Shown here: one piece after another, positions 8,747 to 17,412 of the stretch | How positions within the stretch are numbered: position 1 is the first letter of the stretch | How the letters are laid out: every line of letters starts with the position of its first letter | Source of the DNA: Bacillus sp. ISL-34 | GTDB lineage: Bacteria > Bacillota > Bacilli > Bacillales > DSM-1321 | DNA length: 64,000 nt | Direction: 5' to 3' | NCBI RefSeq assembly: GCF_018613325.1 | Contig: NZ_JAGGQJ010000026.1 | Span: forward strand, 1-64,000 | Position numbers and translations under genes: made by a program | The notes under the pieces: generated by a model | What the model saw: only the letters and a program-made list of their open reading frames with translations | Told to the model about the DNA's origin: nothing | The model's database searches: none

Positions 8747-9086
8747 ATGGCAATATTCCACGTCAGCTATTTCAAAAGTGGTAGAAAGGCATTTCAAAAG
8801 CTAAAAACCTCACCTCCGGATGCCATTATACTGGATATCCTTCTTGAAGAGGGAGAGATGGACGGCTGGAATAAAAGGATCCGCTGATTTGAATGAGATT
8901 CCCGTTTTTGGATCGACTGCACTTGACGAAAGGGAGAAGGGAATTTCCTTGGGAGATAACGATTATTTAGTTAAACCGTATAAACCGAGCCATTTATCCA
9001 AAGTGATCATGCATACCTTATTAAGTAACGGTAAACAAGGGCATATTCTGGTCCCGCAGACATTCCATGAAGAAAACAAGGGTTAA
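8747..9086 (+). pseudogene. decayed response-regulator receiver domain
   Basis: Two reading frames together rebuild the second half of a CheY-like receiver domain. The first frame (from ATG 8747) gives AFQKLKTSPPDAIILDI and MDGW, the phospho-acceptor Asp region, then stops at TGA 8887. The second frame, read up to 9086, gives LNEIPVFGSTALDEREKG and DNDYLVKPYKPSHLSKVI, the conserved Thr/Ser and Lys-Pro region. The usual N-terminal acidic pocket (VDDD) is missing. It is therefore both N-truncated and frameshifted around 8860-8890. No kinase lies next to it. Confidence 0.75.
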
Positions 9087-9207
9087 AAAATAAAAAAACG
9101 TAATAGGTATACAGAACAAGAAAAAAATGATAAATTCAAATATGTTGGAAAAATAAATAATTGGGTACAATTGTAGGTAAAGGTAAGTTACAGGAGGATT
9201 TTTATAC

Positions 9208-10080
9208 ATGCAAAAAATTCAGGCCGGCATGGCTGTAGAGTTAGAAGTGGAACGTAAGGCTGATTTCGGATGGTTTTTAACAGATGGTTCAGAAGATGTC
9301 TTACTTCATCATAATGAAATGAATGAAGGAACGGAACTTGAGATTGGCGATGAAGTAACTGTGTTCATCTACCATGACAAACAAGCAAGGCTAACAGCGA
9401 CAATGAAGATACCCGAAATTCAAATTGATCAGTATGGCTGGGCGGAAGTTGTCAATGTGAAAAGGAAACTGGGTGTTTTTGTGGACATCGGTCTTTCCAA
9501 AGATATTCTTGTATCCCTGGACGACCTTCCGAATATTGATCGTTTATGGCCTGAGGTTGGTGATCGTCTATATGTATCCCTTAAGACAGACCGTAATGAC
9601 CGCCTGTTTGGTAAACTTGCAACGGAAGATGTTATTCAGGAGATTGCAGTGACAGCCCCTTTAAAAGGAGTGCGAAACACCAGTATTAAGGGAAATGTCT
9701 ATCGTTTGCTTATGGTTGGGTCTTTCTTTATTTCACAAGAAGGGTACCGCTGTTTCATTCACGAAAGTGAACGCAAGGAGGAGCCCCGTCTTGGTGAATT
9801 AGTTGAAGGGCGCGTCATTGATAGTAAAGAAGATGGAACGCTTAACGTTTCTTTAATCCCCTTTAAACAAGATTTAATGGGGGAAGATGCTGATGTCATT
9901 TTCACTTATTTAATGAATCGCGGCGGTGCAATGCCTTATGGTGACAAAACGCCACCAGATGATATCAAGTTTCACTTCGGTTTAAGCAAGGGAGCGTTCA
10001 AGCGTGCTCTCGGTAAACTTATGAAAGAAGAAAAGATTTATCAGGAAGATGGATGGACATATTCTTCAGACCGTAAATGA
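9208..10080 (+). CDS. cvfB: S1-domain RNA-binding protein CvfB/YitL
   Basis: A 290-residue protein of the CvfB family (YitL in B. subtilis, about 298 residues). It has tandem S1-like OB folds: residues 1-65 (GMAVELEVERKADFGWFLTDG), 70-135 (GWAEVVNVKRKLGVFVDIGL) and 150-215. A winged-helix C-terminus follows (FGLSKGAFKRALGKLMKEEKI). Family members bind RNA; in Staphylococcus CvfB affects virulence gene expression, the exact mechanism being unclear. AGGAGG lies before the ATG and a strong terminator follows, so it is a single-gene unit. Confidence 0.88.
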   Translation: MQKIQAGMAVELEVERKADFGWFLTDGSEDVLLHHNEMNEGTELEIGDEVTVFIYHDKQARLTATMKIPEIQIDQYGWAEVVNVKRKLGVFVDIGLSKDILVSLDDLPNIDRLWPEVGDRLYVSLKTDRNDRLFGKLATEDVIQEIAVTAPLKGVRNTSIKGNVYRLLMVGSFFISQEGYRCFIHESERKEEPRLGELVEGRVIDSKEDGTLNVSLIPFKQDLMGEDADVIFTYLMNRGGAMPYGDKTPPDDIKFHFGLSKGAFKRALGKLMKEEKIYQEDGWTYSSDRK

Positions 10081-10119
10081 AAAAAAGGCAGCGGATTTTC
10101 TCCGCTGCCTTTTTTTATG
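10081..10119 (+). terminator. terminator of cvfB (bidirectional, also facing cotJC)
   Basis: AAAAAAGGCAGCGGA / TCCGCTGCCTTTTTTT hairpin between the convergent cvfB and cotJC genes. Confidence 0.9.
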
Positions 10120-10128
10120 TGAATTTCA

Positions 10129-10698
10129 TTAAAAGAACTTCTTTTTACCTTTTTCTTCTTTTAAAATCTCCACAGCTTCCCTGAACCTCATCGAATGGAC
10201 AATTTCCCTCTCACGCAAAAACCTGAGTGAATCATTGATATCAGGATCATCCGAGATGTCAATCAACCATTGGTAGGTTGCTCTGGCCTTCTCCTCAGCG
10301 GCGATATCTTCATATAAATCTGCAATGGGGTCTCCTTTGGCTTGGATATAAGTGGCAGTCCATGGATTTCCCGCTGCGTCATGATAATAAAGGGCATGAT
10401 CATGATTAGCATAATGGTCCCCTAGCCCGGCTGCAGCCATCTGCTGAGGTGTGGCATCTTTTGTAAGCTTATAAATCATCGTGGCAATCATTTCCAGATG
10501 GGCGAATTCTTCCGTTCCGATATCCGTCAGCAGGCCAATCACTTTATCTGGAATTGTATATCGTTGATTTAAGTAACGGAGTGCTGCAGCCAACTCACCA
10601 TCAGCACCCCCGTATTGCTCTATTAAATATTTTGCCAATCGAGGATTACAGTCTCTTACTTTAACTGGATATTGAAGCTTCTTTTCATAAACCCACAT
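10129..10698 (-). CDS. cotJC: spore coat protein CotJC, manganese-catalase-like
   Basis: A 189-residue protein with a ferritin-like fold of the manganese catalase family. Metal-ligand-type Glu/His residues are visible in ATEEFAHLEMIATMIYKL-like positions (GTEEFAHLEMIA near residue 64) and in EDIAAEEKARATYQWL and REREIVHSMRF near 135-170. CotJC is a spore coat-associated protein made in the mother cell. It is last in the cotJABC operon, 12 bases after cotJB, with AAGGAGAGG before its ATG. Enzymatic catalase activity is plausible from the ligands but not shown here. Confidence 0.93.
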   Translation of the reverse strand: MWVYEKKLQYPVKVRDCNPRLAKYLIEQYGGADGELAAALRYLNQRYTIPDKVIGLLTDIGTEEFAHLEMIATMIYKLTKDATPQQMAAAGLGDHYANHDHALYYHDAAGNPWTATYIQAKGDPIADLYEDIAAEEKARATYQWLIDISDDPDINDSLRFLREREIVHSMRFREAVEILKEEKGKKKFF

Positions 10699-10710
10699 AG
10701 CTACCTCTCC

Positions 10711-10977
10711 TTATACCTGCCATGGCCAAGGGCCTTGGCCCCATTCCCATTTATTTTCACCGCCTGGACTGTTTCCAAATCCCAATAATGGACCATATTT
10801 AGGCTCAAAAACCGATTTTAATTGTTTTGAGTATTCATGAAATTGATTGAATTGCTGTAAAGCCTGCTGGTCGTTAGGATGTGTATCCAAATAATGAGTC
10901 AACTCGACAAGTACGAAATCGGCAGCCTGTATTTGTTCAAGCAACTGATAATATTCATCATCCAGTTTCTTTTTCAT
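10711..10977 (-). CDS. cotJB: spore coat protein CotJB
   Basis: An 88-residue protein with the CotJB pattern: helical N-terminal [25 protein letters not shown] and C-terminal [11 protein letters not shown] with a Trp-rich end. Its ATG follows the stop codon of cotJA directly (TAAATG), showing translational coupling. It belongs to the cotJ operon. Confidence 0.93.
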   Translation of the reverse strand: MKKKLDDEYYQLLEQIQAADFVLVELTHYLDTHPNDQQALQQFNQFHEYSKQLKSVFEPKYGPLLGFGNSPGGENKWEWGQGPWPWQV

Positions 10978-11211
10978 TTACGTCTCCCTTTCCCGATAAG
11001 GATTATCATAAAAGTCATAAAAGAATTTCCAAAGTGTACCATATTTCAAAGCTTCCTCCGGTGTGAACTGCTCCAAATTCGGCGGTTGAAAATTAATATA
11101 CAAATTAGGAGGTGTCCTGTAGTACTTTCTCCCAATAGGCGGGCACGGATCGAATTTACTATGGAAAGGTTTATATGACTTTACTAAGGTAAAAGTCTTT
11201 TCGCGTGTCAA
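10978..11211 (-). CDS. cotJA: spore coat protein CotJA
   Basis: A 77-residue protein rich in Pro, Tyr and Phe (DPCPPIGRKYYRTPPNLYINFQPPNLEQF), matching CotJA. Translation starts at TTG 11211, with AAAGGAGGTA seven bases upstream; no ATG is available. It is the first gene of cotJABC and lies behind a sigma-E-like promoter. Confidence 0.92.
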   Translation of the reverse strand: MTREKTFTLVKSYKPFHSKFDPCPPIGRKYYRTPPNLYINFQPPNLEQFTPEEALKYGTLWKFFYDFYDNPYRERET

Positions 11212-11244
11212 AAAAATACCTCCTTTATAAAGATATGGCCTTTA

Positions 11245-11275
11245 ATTCTTATGCCTGGGTAATGCATAATATGAC
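11245..11275 (-). promoter_or_regulatory. sigma-E-type promoter of cotJABC
   Basis: On the minus strand GTCATATT and CATAAGAAT are separated by 14 bases, close to the known mother-cell sigma-E consensus (about ATA at -35 and CATACA-T at -10). It lies 34 bases from the TTG of cotJA. In B. subtilis cotJ is known to be sigma-E dependent. Confidence 0.75.
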
Positions 11276-11337
11276 TCCCCTGGTCTGGAAAGGAAATTAT
11301 CTGGAAAATTATGTTTTTTCAGAATATTATAAAATCT

Positions 11338-11354
11338 TGTTATAGTCCCGTTAT
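11338..11354 (+). promoter_or_regulatory. WalR-like box upstream of yocH
   Basis: TGTTAT, five bases, CGTTAT fits the direct-repeat WalR box (TGTWAH-N5-TGTWAH) with one mismatch. It lies 36 bases upstream of the predicted -35. yocH is an established WalRK target in B. subtilis. Confidence 0.55.
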
Positions 11355-11389
11355 CTTACTGTGATGTTTGTCATCTATTCTTTATCTGT

Positions 11390-11418
11390 TTGTTCTTTGT
11401 ATAGAAAAAAACTATGTT
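11390..11418 (+). promoter_or_regulatory. sigma-A type promoter of yocH
   Basis: TTGTTC, 17-base spacer, TATGTT, about 50 bases before the yocH ATG. Confidence 0.5.
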
Positions 11419-11467
11419 AAGATTTAACTCGTAGCTTATAAAGCAGCTCACAAGGAGGTAACAACAT

Positions 11468-12319
11468 ATGAAAAAATCAATCTTATCGTTAGCGGCAGCG
11501 GCTGCTATATCCGGTGCATTCACAATTCCGGTACAAGCAGAAGATGTCAAAGTGAAAGATGGAGACACATTATGGGGGATATCTCAAACATATAAAGTAT
11601 CAATAGAAGATATTAAGTCTTGGAACGATTTGTCTTCAGACGCGATTTATGCCGGAGAAACCATACATATTTCTCAAGAAGAGCATTATAAAGTAAAGTC
11701 AGGGGACACATTATCGAAAATTGCACACAAATATGATGTAGCGGTAAATGATATTAAATCTTGGAACGGTTTAAATTCAGATACAATCCATCCTGCTCAA
11801 GAACTGGTCATTAAACCTGCAGCTAACAAAGTCGAAGCTGCAAGTGTAGAGCCTGCGCAGAAATCAGAGCAAGCTGCACCAGTAGAACAATCAAAACCAG
11901 CAGAACAAACAAAGCCAGTAGAACAATCGGAACCAGCAGAACAAACAAAGCCGGTTGAACAATCGGAACCAGCAGAATCATCAGAAAAAGCAGACTCGAA
12001 CAATGAATCCAGCGATCAAGCAGGAATCGAAAAAGAAATCACTGTTAGAGCAACTGCCTATACGGCTGATTGTCAAGGCTGCAGCGGTACAACAGCCACA
12101 GGAGTTAACTTGAAAGCTAATCCTGATGCAAAGGTGATTTCAGTGGACCCATCAGTCATTCCGCTAGGATCTAAAGTTTATGTAGAGGGTTATGGCTATG
12201 CGACGGCAGCTGATACAGGCAGTGCCATCAAAGGAAATAGAGTGGACATTTTTATACCTAACGAAAAAGATGCCGTGAATTGGGGCGTTAAAAACGTTAA
12301 AGTTCAAATCCTGAATTAA
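11468..12319 (+). CDS. yocH: secreted LysM/3D-domain cell-wall hydrolase, YocH-like
   Basis: A 283-residue exported protein. Residues 1-25 are a signal peptide (KKS, hydrophobic core, VQAE cleavage region). Two LysM peptidoglycan-binding domains (about 27-70 and 75-118) each carry the KxGDTLxxIxxxY pattern. A Pro/Glu/Gln-rich spacer (135-180) with 12-residue repeats leads to a C-terminal 3D domain (about 195-283). Its three Asp residues are visible in ISVDPSVIPLG, ADTGSAIKG and RVDIF. Length and layout match B. subtilis YocH (287). The 3D domain is related to lytic transglycosylases, so it probably cleaves muropeptides outside the cell. AGGAGG precedes the ATG. It lies next to recQ, as yocH and yocI do in B. 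subtilis. Confidence 0.92.
   Translation: MKKSILSLAAAAAISGAFTIPVQAEDVKVKDGDTLWGISQTYKVSIEDIKSWNDLSSDAIYAGETIHISQEEHYKVKSGDTLSKIAHKYDVAVNDIKSWNGLNSDTIHPAQELVIKPAANKVEAASVEPAQKSEQAAPVEQSKPAEQTKPVEQSEPAEQTKPVEQSEPAESSEKADSNNESSDQAGIEKEITVRATAYTADCQGCSGTTATGVNLKANPDAKVISVDPSVIPLGSKVYVEGYGYATAADTGSAIKGNRVDIFIPNEKDAVNWGVKNVKVQILN
11878..11983 (+). repeat. in-frame tandem repeat in yocH linker
   Basis: A 36-base unit encoding KPVEQSEPAEQT-type 12-mers is repeated about three times with few changes. It forms the flexible spacer between the LysM and 3D domains and is likely to vary in copy number. Confidence 0.8.
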
Positions 12320-12350
12320 TTAAACCCTGCAAAACATGTTTTTATATAGA

Positions 12351-12388
12351 AAAAAGCAGACACAGACATAATGTGTCTGCTTTTCCTT
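12351..12388 (+). terminator. terminator of yocH
   Basis: AAAAGCAGACACA / TGTGTCTGCTTTT hairpin with a T-rich tail. Confidence 0.88.
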
Positions 12389-12471
12389 TTGGTTCACGGG
12401 AAAAGCAGGTACAATGGAAGAAATAGATCCTTATAAATCCTTACAAGGTAAATAGGAGGAGTAGTAAATTG

Positions 12472-14598
12472 ATGGAAAAAGCACGTGATTATTTACAAGA
12501 ATACTTTGGTTATGAGTCATTCCGAAAAGGTCAGGAACAGATTATCGAACAGGTGTTGGGCGGAATAAACACAGCGGGAATCATGCCGACAGGCGGAGGT
12601 AAATCAATATGTTACCAAATTCCAGCCCTTCTGTTACCAGGTGTAACACTCGTTATATCCCCACTAATTTCCTTGATGAAGGACCAAGTAGATGCCCTCG
12701 AACAAACTGGGATTGATGCCACATTTCTTAATAGCTCCATTTCTGGGTTAGAATCATCCAATAGAATGAACGATATTAAGCACGGAAGATATAAGTTGGT
12801 TTATTTGGCGCCGGAACGATTGGAAAATCCTGTATTTCAACAGGATCTATTTAATGTGGATATTTCAATGGTAGCCATAGATGAGGCCCACTGTATATCT
12901 CAATGGGGTCATGACTTCAGACCAAGCTATTTAAAAATCAAAACCTTATTGAAAAACATGCCATCAGCTCCGACCGTACTGGCATTAACGGCAACAGCCA
13001 CACCGCATGTGACCGACGATATATGTCAGTCGCTCGGAATATTAGAGCAGCATACAATATCAACGGGATTTTCCAGAGATAACCTGTTCTTTTCAGTAGT
13101 GAAAGAGGAAAATCGCGGCCGGTTTTTAATGCGCTATTTAGAGAAAAACAAAAATGAATCGGGTATCATTTATGCAGCCACTAGGAAAGAGGTCGATTCC
13201 TTGTATGCGAAGCTTATCAAAGCCGGATTTAAAACAGGCCGATACCATGCTGGCATGAATGAACAAGACCGTTCGGAACAGCAAGATCAATTCATTCGTG
13301 ATGACATACCCTTGATGGTAGCGACATCTGCCTTTGGTATGGGAATCGATAAATCGAATGTTAGATACGTCATCCATTACCAAACTCCAAAGAACATGGA
13401 GAGTTATTACCAGGAAGCGGGCCGTGCAGGGAGGGATGGTTTAGATAGTGAATGTATCCTTTTATATTCCCCTCAGGATATGCAGATACAGCGTTTCTTG
13501 ATTGATCAATCAAATCCCTCGCAGGAGTGGCAATCACAGGAATTGAAGAAATTGAACAAAATGAAGGATTATTGTTTTACCGAAGGATGCTTGCAAGCCT
13601 TCATTCTACAATACTTTGGAGAAGAAAACCCTGAGGATTGCGGTCATTGCGAAAATTGTACAGATAAACGTGACTCTGTTGAGGTAACTACACAGGCACA
13701 GATGGTCCTTTCATGCATGTTGCGAATGGGTGAGCGGTTCGGTAAAACGATGATTTCCCAAGTGCTTACGGGATCACGCAATAAGAAAATTGAAGAGTTC
13801 GGATTCCAGAAGCTCTCAACCTATGGAATCATCAATGATCAATCTGCGAAGGATGTAGGTGATTTCATTGATTTCCTGACAGCGAAACAGTATATCGAAA
13901 TGACGGGCGGCCAGTTTCCGGTACTTAAAGTTACCAATGCTGGCAGGGAAGTGCTCCTGGGACAGAAAAAAGTACTGCGTAAGGAAATAAAAAAAGTAAG
14001 CAGCATCAGTGCGGATCATGGGTTGTTCGAAGAGTTGAGACAGTTAAGAAAAGAATTGGCTGTTAAGGAAAATGTGCCGCCATTCATTATTTTTTCCGAT
14101 GCATCCTTGAAAGATATGGCCGTCAAACTGCCGCGGACGGAAGAGGAATTCCTGGAAGTCAAAGGGGTGGGCATGCAAAAATTCGAACGATTCGGAGCCG
14201 TGTTTTTACAAGGGATTTCCCAGTATGTACAGGCACACCCTGAATTAGAAGCGAATACTATGGTTACAAAGGAAACGGTAAAGCGAGCTGCTACACCATC
14301 TCACTTAGAAAGCTATCGCTTATATCAGGAAGGCAAAACAATCAAGGAAATAGGGACATTGAGAGGGCTGTCTTCCATTTCAATTGAAAATCATTTATTA
14401 AAGTGTGCAGAAGAACACCTGGATATCAAATGGGATGAGATCTTCTTGGATAAAGAGTTTGATCTTGTTTTGGAAACTGCGAAACAATTGGATTCTGATA
14501 AATTGAAACCACTAAAAGAAGCCCTGCCTGAGCATATTTCCTACTTTATGATTAAAGCGATCTTGGTTAAAGCAGGACTGGAAAACGAAAGGTGTTAA
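12472..14598 (+). CDS. recQ: ATP-dependent DNA helicase RecQ
   Basis: A 708-residue RecQ helicase (YocI-type in B. subtilis, which is shorter at about 591). Motif I TGGGKS lies near residue 41, motif II IDEAHC near 137, and the aromatic-rich loop SQWGHDFRPSY follows it. The helicase C-terminal motif QEAGRAGRDGL precedes a zinc-binding Cys cluster (CxxC around CGHCENC, residues 385-400). RQC (410-500) and HRDC (about 520-600, EEFLEVKGVGMQKFERFG) domains are followed by a C-terminal helix-turn-helix (IKEIGTLRGLSSISIENHL, residues 620-650). It unwinds DNA 3'-5' in recombination and fork repair. The start is ATG 12472; the TTG at 12469 shares the same AGGAGG and is also possible. Confidence 0.95.
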   Translation: MEKARDYLQEYFGYESFRKGQEQIIEQVLGGINTAGIMPTGGGKSICYQIPALLLPGVTLVISPLISLMKDQVDALEQTGIDATFLNSSISGLESSNRMNDIKHGRYKLVYLAPERLENPVFQQDLFNVDISMVAIDEAHCISQWGHDFRPSYLKIKTLLKNMPSAPTVLALTATATPHVTDDICQSLGILEQHTISTGFSRDNLFFSVVKEENRGRFLMRYLEKNKNESGIIYAATRKEVDSLYAKLIKAGFKTGRYHAGMNEQDRSEQQDQFIRDDIPLMVATSAFGMGIDKSNVRYVIHYQTPKNMESYYQEAGRAGRDGLDSECILLYSPQDMQIQRFLIDQSNPSQEWQSQELKKLNKMKDYCFTEGCLQAFILQYFGEENPEDCGHCENCTDKRDSVEVTTQAQMVLSCMLRMGERFGKTMISQVLTGSRNKKIEEFGFQKLSTYGIINDQSAKDVGDFIDFLTAKQYIEMTGGQFPVLKVTNAGREVLLGQKKVLRKEIKKVSSISADHGLFEELRQLRKELAVKENVPPFIIFSDASLKDMAVKLPRTEEEFLEVKGVGMQKFERFGAVFLQGISQYVQAHPELEANTMVTKETVKRAATPSHLESYRLYQEGKTIKEIGTLRGLSSISIENHLLKCAEEHLDIKWDEIFLDKEFDLVLETAKQLDSDKLKPLKEALPEHISYFMIKAILVKAGLENERC

Positions 14599-14722
14599 GG
14601 TTTTTTGGATAATTTCTTCATTGAATAAATAAGAATATGCTTTAATGCGTATACTAGGAATGATAAAAAGGTGAAATTTCGCCCCTTTAATCAGAGTCTT
14701 TATAAAAAAGAGGAGGTTGCTC

Positions 14723-14929
14723 ATGTATTTTGGTAAAAAGAATTCAGAGGAACCAGAAATCATTATGGAAGATACGATAGTATATGCGTGTGGATCAGCA
14801 GATTGTAATGGTTGGATGAGAAAGGATTTTGCCTCGGAAAACTATGATTGCCCAATGTGTGGAAGTCAATTAGTTGAAGAAGTCAGGGAACTTCCAAAAA
14901 TTGAAAATGAGTATAATGCTTTTAAATAA
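14723..14929 (+). CDS. YdjO-like zinc-ribbon protein, paralogue 1
   Basis: A 68-residue protein with a CxxxxC...CPMC zinc-ribbon (VYACGSADCNGWMRKDF then YDCPMCGSQLVEE). The pattern matches the YdjO family, annotated in B. subtilis as cold-inducible. The ATG at 14723 fits AAGAGGAGG seven bases upstream; TTG at 14717 would abut it. A second, related gene lies at 15785. No enzymatic role is known for the family. Confidence 0.8.
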   Translation: MYFGKKNSEEPEIIMEDTIVYACGSADCNGWMRKDFASENYDCPMCGSQLVEEVRELPKIENEYNAFK

Positions 14930-14960
14930 AAGAGGTGAATCTTAGCCTCTTTATTTTTTT
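14928..14960 (+). terminator. terminator of first ydjO-like gene
   Basis: AAAGAGG / GCCTCTTT hairpin overlapping the stop codon, followed by a long T-run. Confidence 0.8.
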
Positions 14961-15572
14961 ATTTAAAGAAAGAAGTATGGCGGGTGGTTTCATTCTGAAT
15001 TAATGCTTTACATATAAAAACTTGTATGGTATCATTAAATTTCAGTGTTATGAAAAGAAAGCACTGGAGGGTAATTTAAAGTAACATTTTTATTAATAAC
15101 ATAATTTTTCATCATTTTCATGATGAAGTAGAAACAAGTTAAACACATCTAGAAAAAAGAAATACATGTAATCACCAAGTATTTTCCTCGATCCATTTCT
15201 GTTCTTCATTAACTTACTTCTATGTACCATTTGTCTTTTGGAATTTAATCAACCCAATTGGAATTACGGACGGTTTTAATTAATAAACATGTACTTACAA
15301 GCTTTTATCTGATTCTCGCAGGCACGGTCTAGGAACCGTATGGATGGGAGAGAGGCAGGGCTTTCATTGTTTTAGGTTTTGGCATTAAAAATTACTCTCA
15401 TGCTCGATTCGCTTTGAAATGTTCATCGAACGAGCAGGAAGAACCATATGGAATGGATTCTTAAACAGCGCAGTCTCGATTATCTTGAAGGGTAAGTCAG
15501 GGACTGTGTTTCATTTTGGGGAATACTTTCTTTTTTAGAATCTTTCCTCAAATGTATAAAGCATATATATGA
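14961..15572. other. gene-free stretch with hairpins
   Basis: No ORF with a ribosome binding site was found. Inverted repeats are present: TTCATCA / TGATGAA at 15107-15126 and TGCTCGATTCG / CGAACGAGCA at 15401-15436. The latter has a ten-pair stem with a bulge. The segment 15320-15360 is more GC-rich than its surroundings. It may be a decayed gene or an unannotated RNA. Confidence 0.35.
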
Positions 15573-15628
15573 TATAATGGTTACTGAGATATGAAAAATT
15601 CATGTCGTAATCTCAAGTTCTTACCATT
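15573..15628 (+). promoter_or_regulatory. promoter -10 and possible structured 5' leader of second ydjO-like gene
   Basis: TATAAT at 15573 is followed by nested arms: AATGGT/ACCATT (outer, overlapping the -10), TGAGAT/ATCTCA and ATGAA/TTCAT with an AAA loop. If this is the promoter, the leader before the ATG is about 200 bases, long for such a small gene. Confidence 0.4.
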
Positions 15629-15784
15629 CAAAAAGTTTGGTTGAAAGAACAATAATCATACTTATATTTGCGAATGGGTATTTACTCACAATTTAGATTA
15701 AGCGCCATCTATTCTTCTTTTATCTTTATGGCTTGTGATCTGTTATGCAGGACGGAGTCAATTCAATTCTAAGGAGTGAGATAC

Positions 15785-15979
15785 ATGTATAGAAGAAATA
15801 ATACGGAAGAAATCATTCCTGAAGAAACAAAGGTGTGGGAATGTACATCAGAAGATTGCAAAGGTTGGATTCGCGATAACTTTACAAGTAATGATGAACA
15901 CGTTTGTCCGTTATGCAGCAGCGAGATGAAACCCGGCACCAGAATGCTTCAAGCAATTAACAATCCAAGAAATTATTAA
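15785..15979 (+). CDS. YdjO-like zinc-ribbon protein, paralogue 2
   Basis: A 64-residue protein aligned with the gene at 14723: WECTSEDCKGWIRDNF then HVCPLCSSEMKPGTR, giving the same four-Cys zinc ribbon. ATG 15785 is chosen because AAGGAG lies about nine bases upstream; the GTG at 15776 overlaps that site. A terminator follows that also serves the convergent YitT-like gene. Confidence 0.8.
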   Translation: MYRRNNTEEIIPEETKVWECTSEDCKGWIRDNFTSNDEHVCPLCSSEMKPGTRMLQAINNPRNY

Positions 15980-15985
15980 GGTTAT

Positions 15986-16024
15986 AAAAAAAGCTGAAGG
16001 GGATTCTCCCTTCAGCTTTTTTTA
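15986..16024 (+). terminator. bidirectional terminator
   Basis: AAAAAAGCTGAAGGG / CCCTTCAGCTTTTTT hairpin between the convergent ydjO-like and yitT-like genes. Confidence 0.9.
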
Positions 16025-16062
16025 TCTTTTTGCCAATTGGATGAAGCAAAAAGCAGGTGAGA

Positions 16063-16977
16063 TTAGTGGATATCTTTTTTCTTGAATCGACCGCCTCGAA
16101 CTTCCGCGATATCCCCTACGGCAAGAAATGCAGATGGATCGAAGCTTTTGACTATCTCTTTAAGTTTAGCTTCCTCAAGCCTGTTTATTACACAAAAGAT
16201 GACTTTTTTATCATCACCAGAATAAGCACCTTCTCCAGCTAAAAAGGTTACGCCACGTCCAAGGCGATTCATTATGGCTTGGCCGATATCATCAAATTCA
16301 TCACTGATAATCCAAACGAATTTGGATTCGTCCAAACCTGCGATGACGATATCCATCGTTTTATATGCCACGAAGTAAGCTATGATCGAATACATGGCCC
16401 GATCCCACGAGAATACGAAGCCCGCACTGCCAAGGATGAATAAATTAAAAAACATGACGATCTCCCCAACGGAAAATGGGATCTTCTTGCTAGCGAGTAT
16501 AGCAAGTATTTCTGTACCATCCAATGAGCCGCCATATCGAATGACCATTCCAACACCAATGCCAAGAATCATTCCGCCGAAAGCGGACGCTAGGAGGATA
16601 TCTTGAGTGAAAGCTGGTACATGATGAAGCAATGTAGTGGTGATGGAAAGGACTAAAATTCCATAAAGGGTAGATAATGCGAAGGTTTTGCCGATTTGTT
16701 TATAACCGATAAAAAAGAAAGGAAGATTCAAAATGAATAGAAAGATACCGAGCTTCCATCCAGTAATGTAAGATAACATAATCGATATACCCGTTATGCC
16801 CCCGTCGATTACGTTATTCGGCACTAAAAAAATCTCAAGACCGACAGCCATCAAAACCGCACCGATTGTAATTAGTAGACCTCTCTGTAAAATTTGTCTC
16901 AGTGTTAATTTTTTATGCTGGGTTCTCTTTTGCATAATTTCTGTTGTACTTGCACCTGCCAGGTCTGACATAATCAT
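16063..16977 (-). CDS. YitT family membrane protein (DUF161/DUF2179)
   Basis: A 304-residue membrane protein. About five or six transmembrane segments lie between residues 25 and 210. The family block NNVIDGGITGISIMLSYITGW occurs near residue 55, with the related GGSLDGTEILAILASKK near 155. A soluble DUF2179 domain (about 215-300, ending ...DPSAFLAVGDIAEVRGGRF) follows. Paralogues in B. subtilis include YitT, YpjC, YqfU and YvjA; the transported substrate is unknown. ATG 16977 has AAGGAG eight bases upstream; GTG 16986 overlaps it. Confidence 0.87.
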   Translation of the reverse strand: MIMSDLAGASTTEIMQKRTQHKKLTLRQILQRGLLITIGAVLMAVGLEIFLVPNNVIDGGITGISIMLSYITGWKLGIFLFILNLPFFFIGYKQIGKTFALSTLYGILVLSITTTLLHHVPAFTQDILLASAFGGMILGIGVGMVIRYGGSLDGTEILAILASKKIPFSVGEIVMFFNLFILGSAGFVFSWDRAMYSIIAYFVAYKTMDIVIAGLDESKFVWIISDEFDDIGQAIMNRLGRGVTFLAGEGAYSGDDKKVIFCVINRLEEAKLKEIVKSFDPSAFLAVGDIAEVRGGRFKKKDIH

Positions 16978-17007
16978 GCCCCCCACTCCTTCTCTCTATA
17001 TAGGTTC

Positions 17008-17041
17008 TATTTAATTATAAACCTATAGGTATAATTAAATA
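17008..17041. promoter_or_regulatory. perfect 12-bp inverted repeat upstream of yitT-like gene
   Basis: TATTTAATTATA and TATAATTAAATA flank a 10-base spacer, ending 31 bases from the predicted start codon. It could be an operator, or a hairpin in the 5' leader. The remaining stretch to 17350 is AT-rich and shows no other supported feature. Confidence 0.5.
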
Positions 17042-17412
17042 AAGAAATTAACATTCTTCATTAATATATTCCCGAATAATTATTTTTGTTATTGAAATGT
17101 CCTGCAATGATGAAGCAGGGTTGTGAATGCTTGTCATTACCATGTATTCCTATTCTACTCCATACAAAACAATAGTATTTCTAATTTTGTTGATTTTATG
17201 AAAGAAACCTGCATTTTCTTGAGATGTGGGGTGCACTGGAATAATTAGTGTGTAAATATATAGGAGAAAGGAAATAAAAAACCTTTGAGGTACTATGGAT
17301 TTCCATTACAATATAGGAGAATAGAACGTTTGAGGTGGTCAAGTAAAAAAATGGAACAATCAATTGTGGCATCAAATCCTGTCCTCTTTATGATTGCAGT
17401 ACTTTTGATAAA

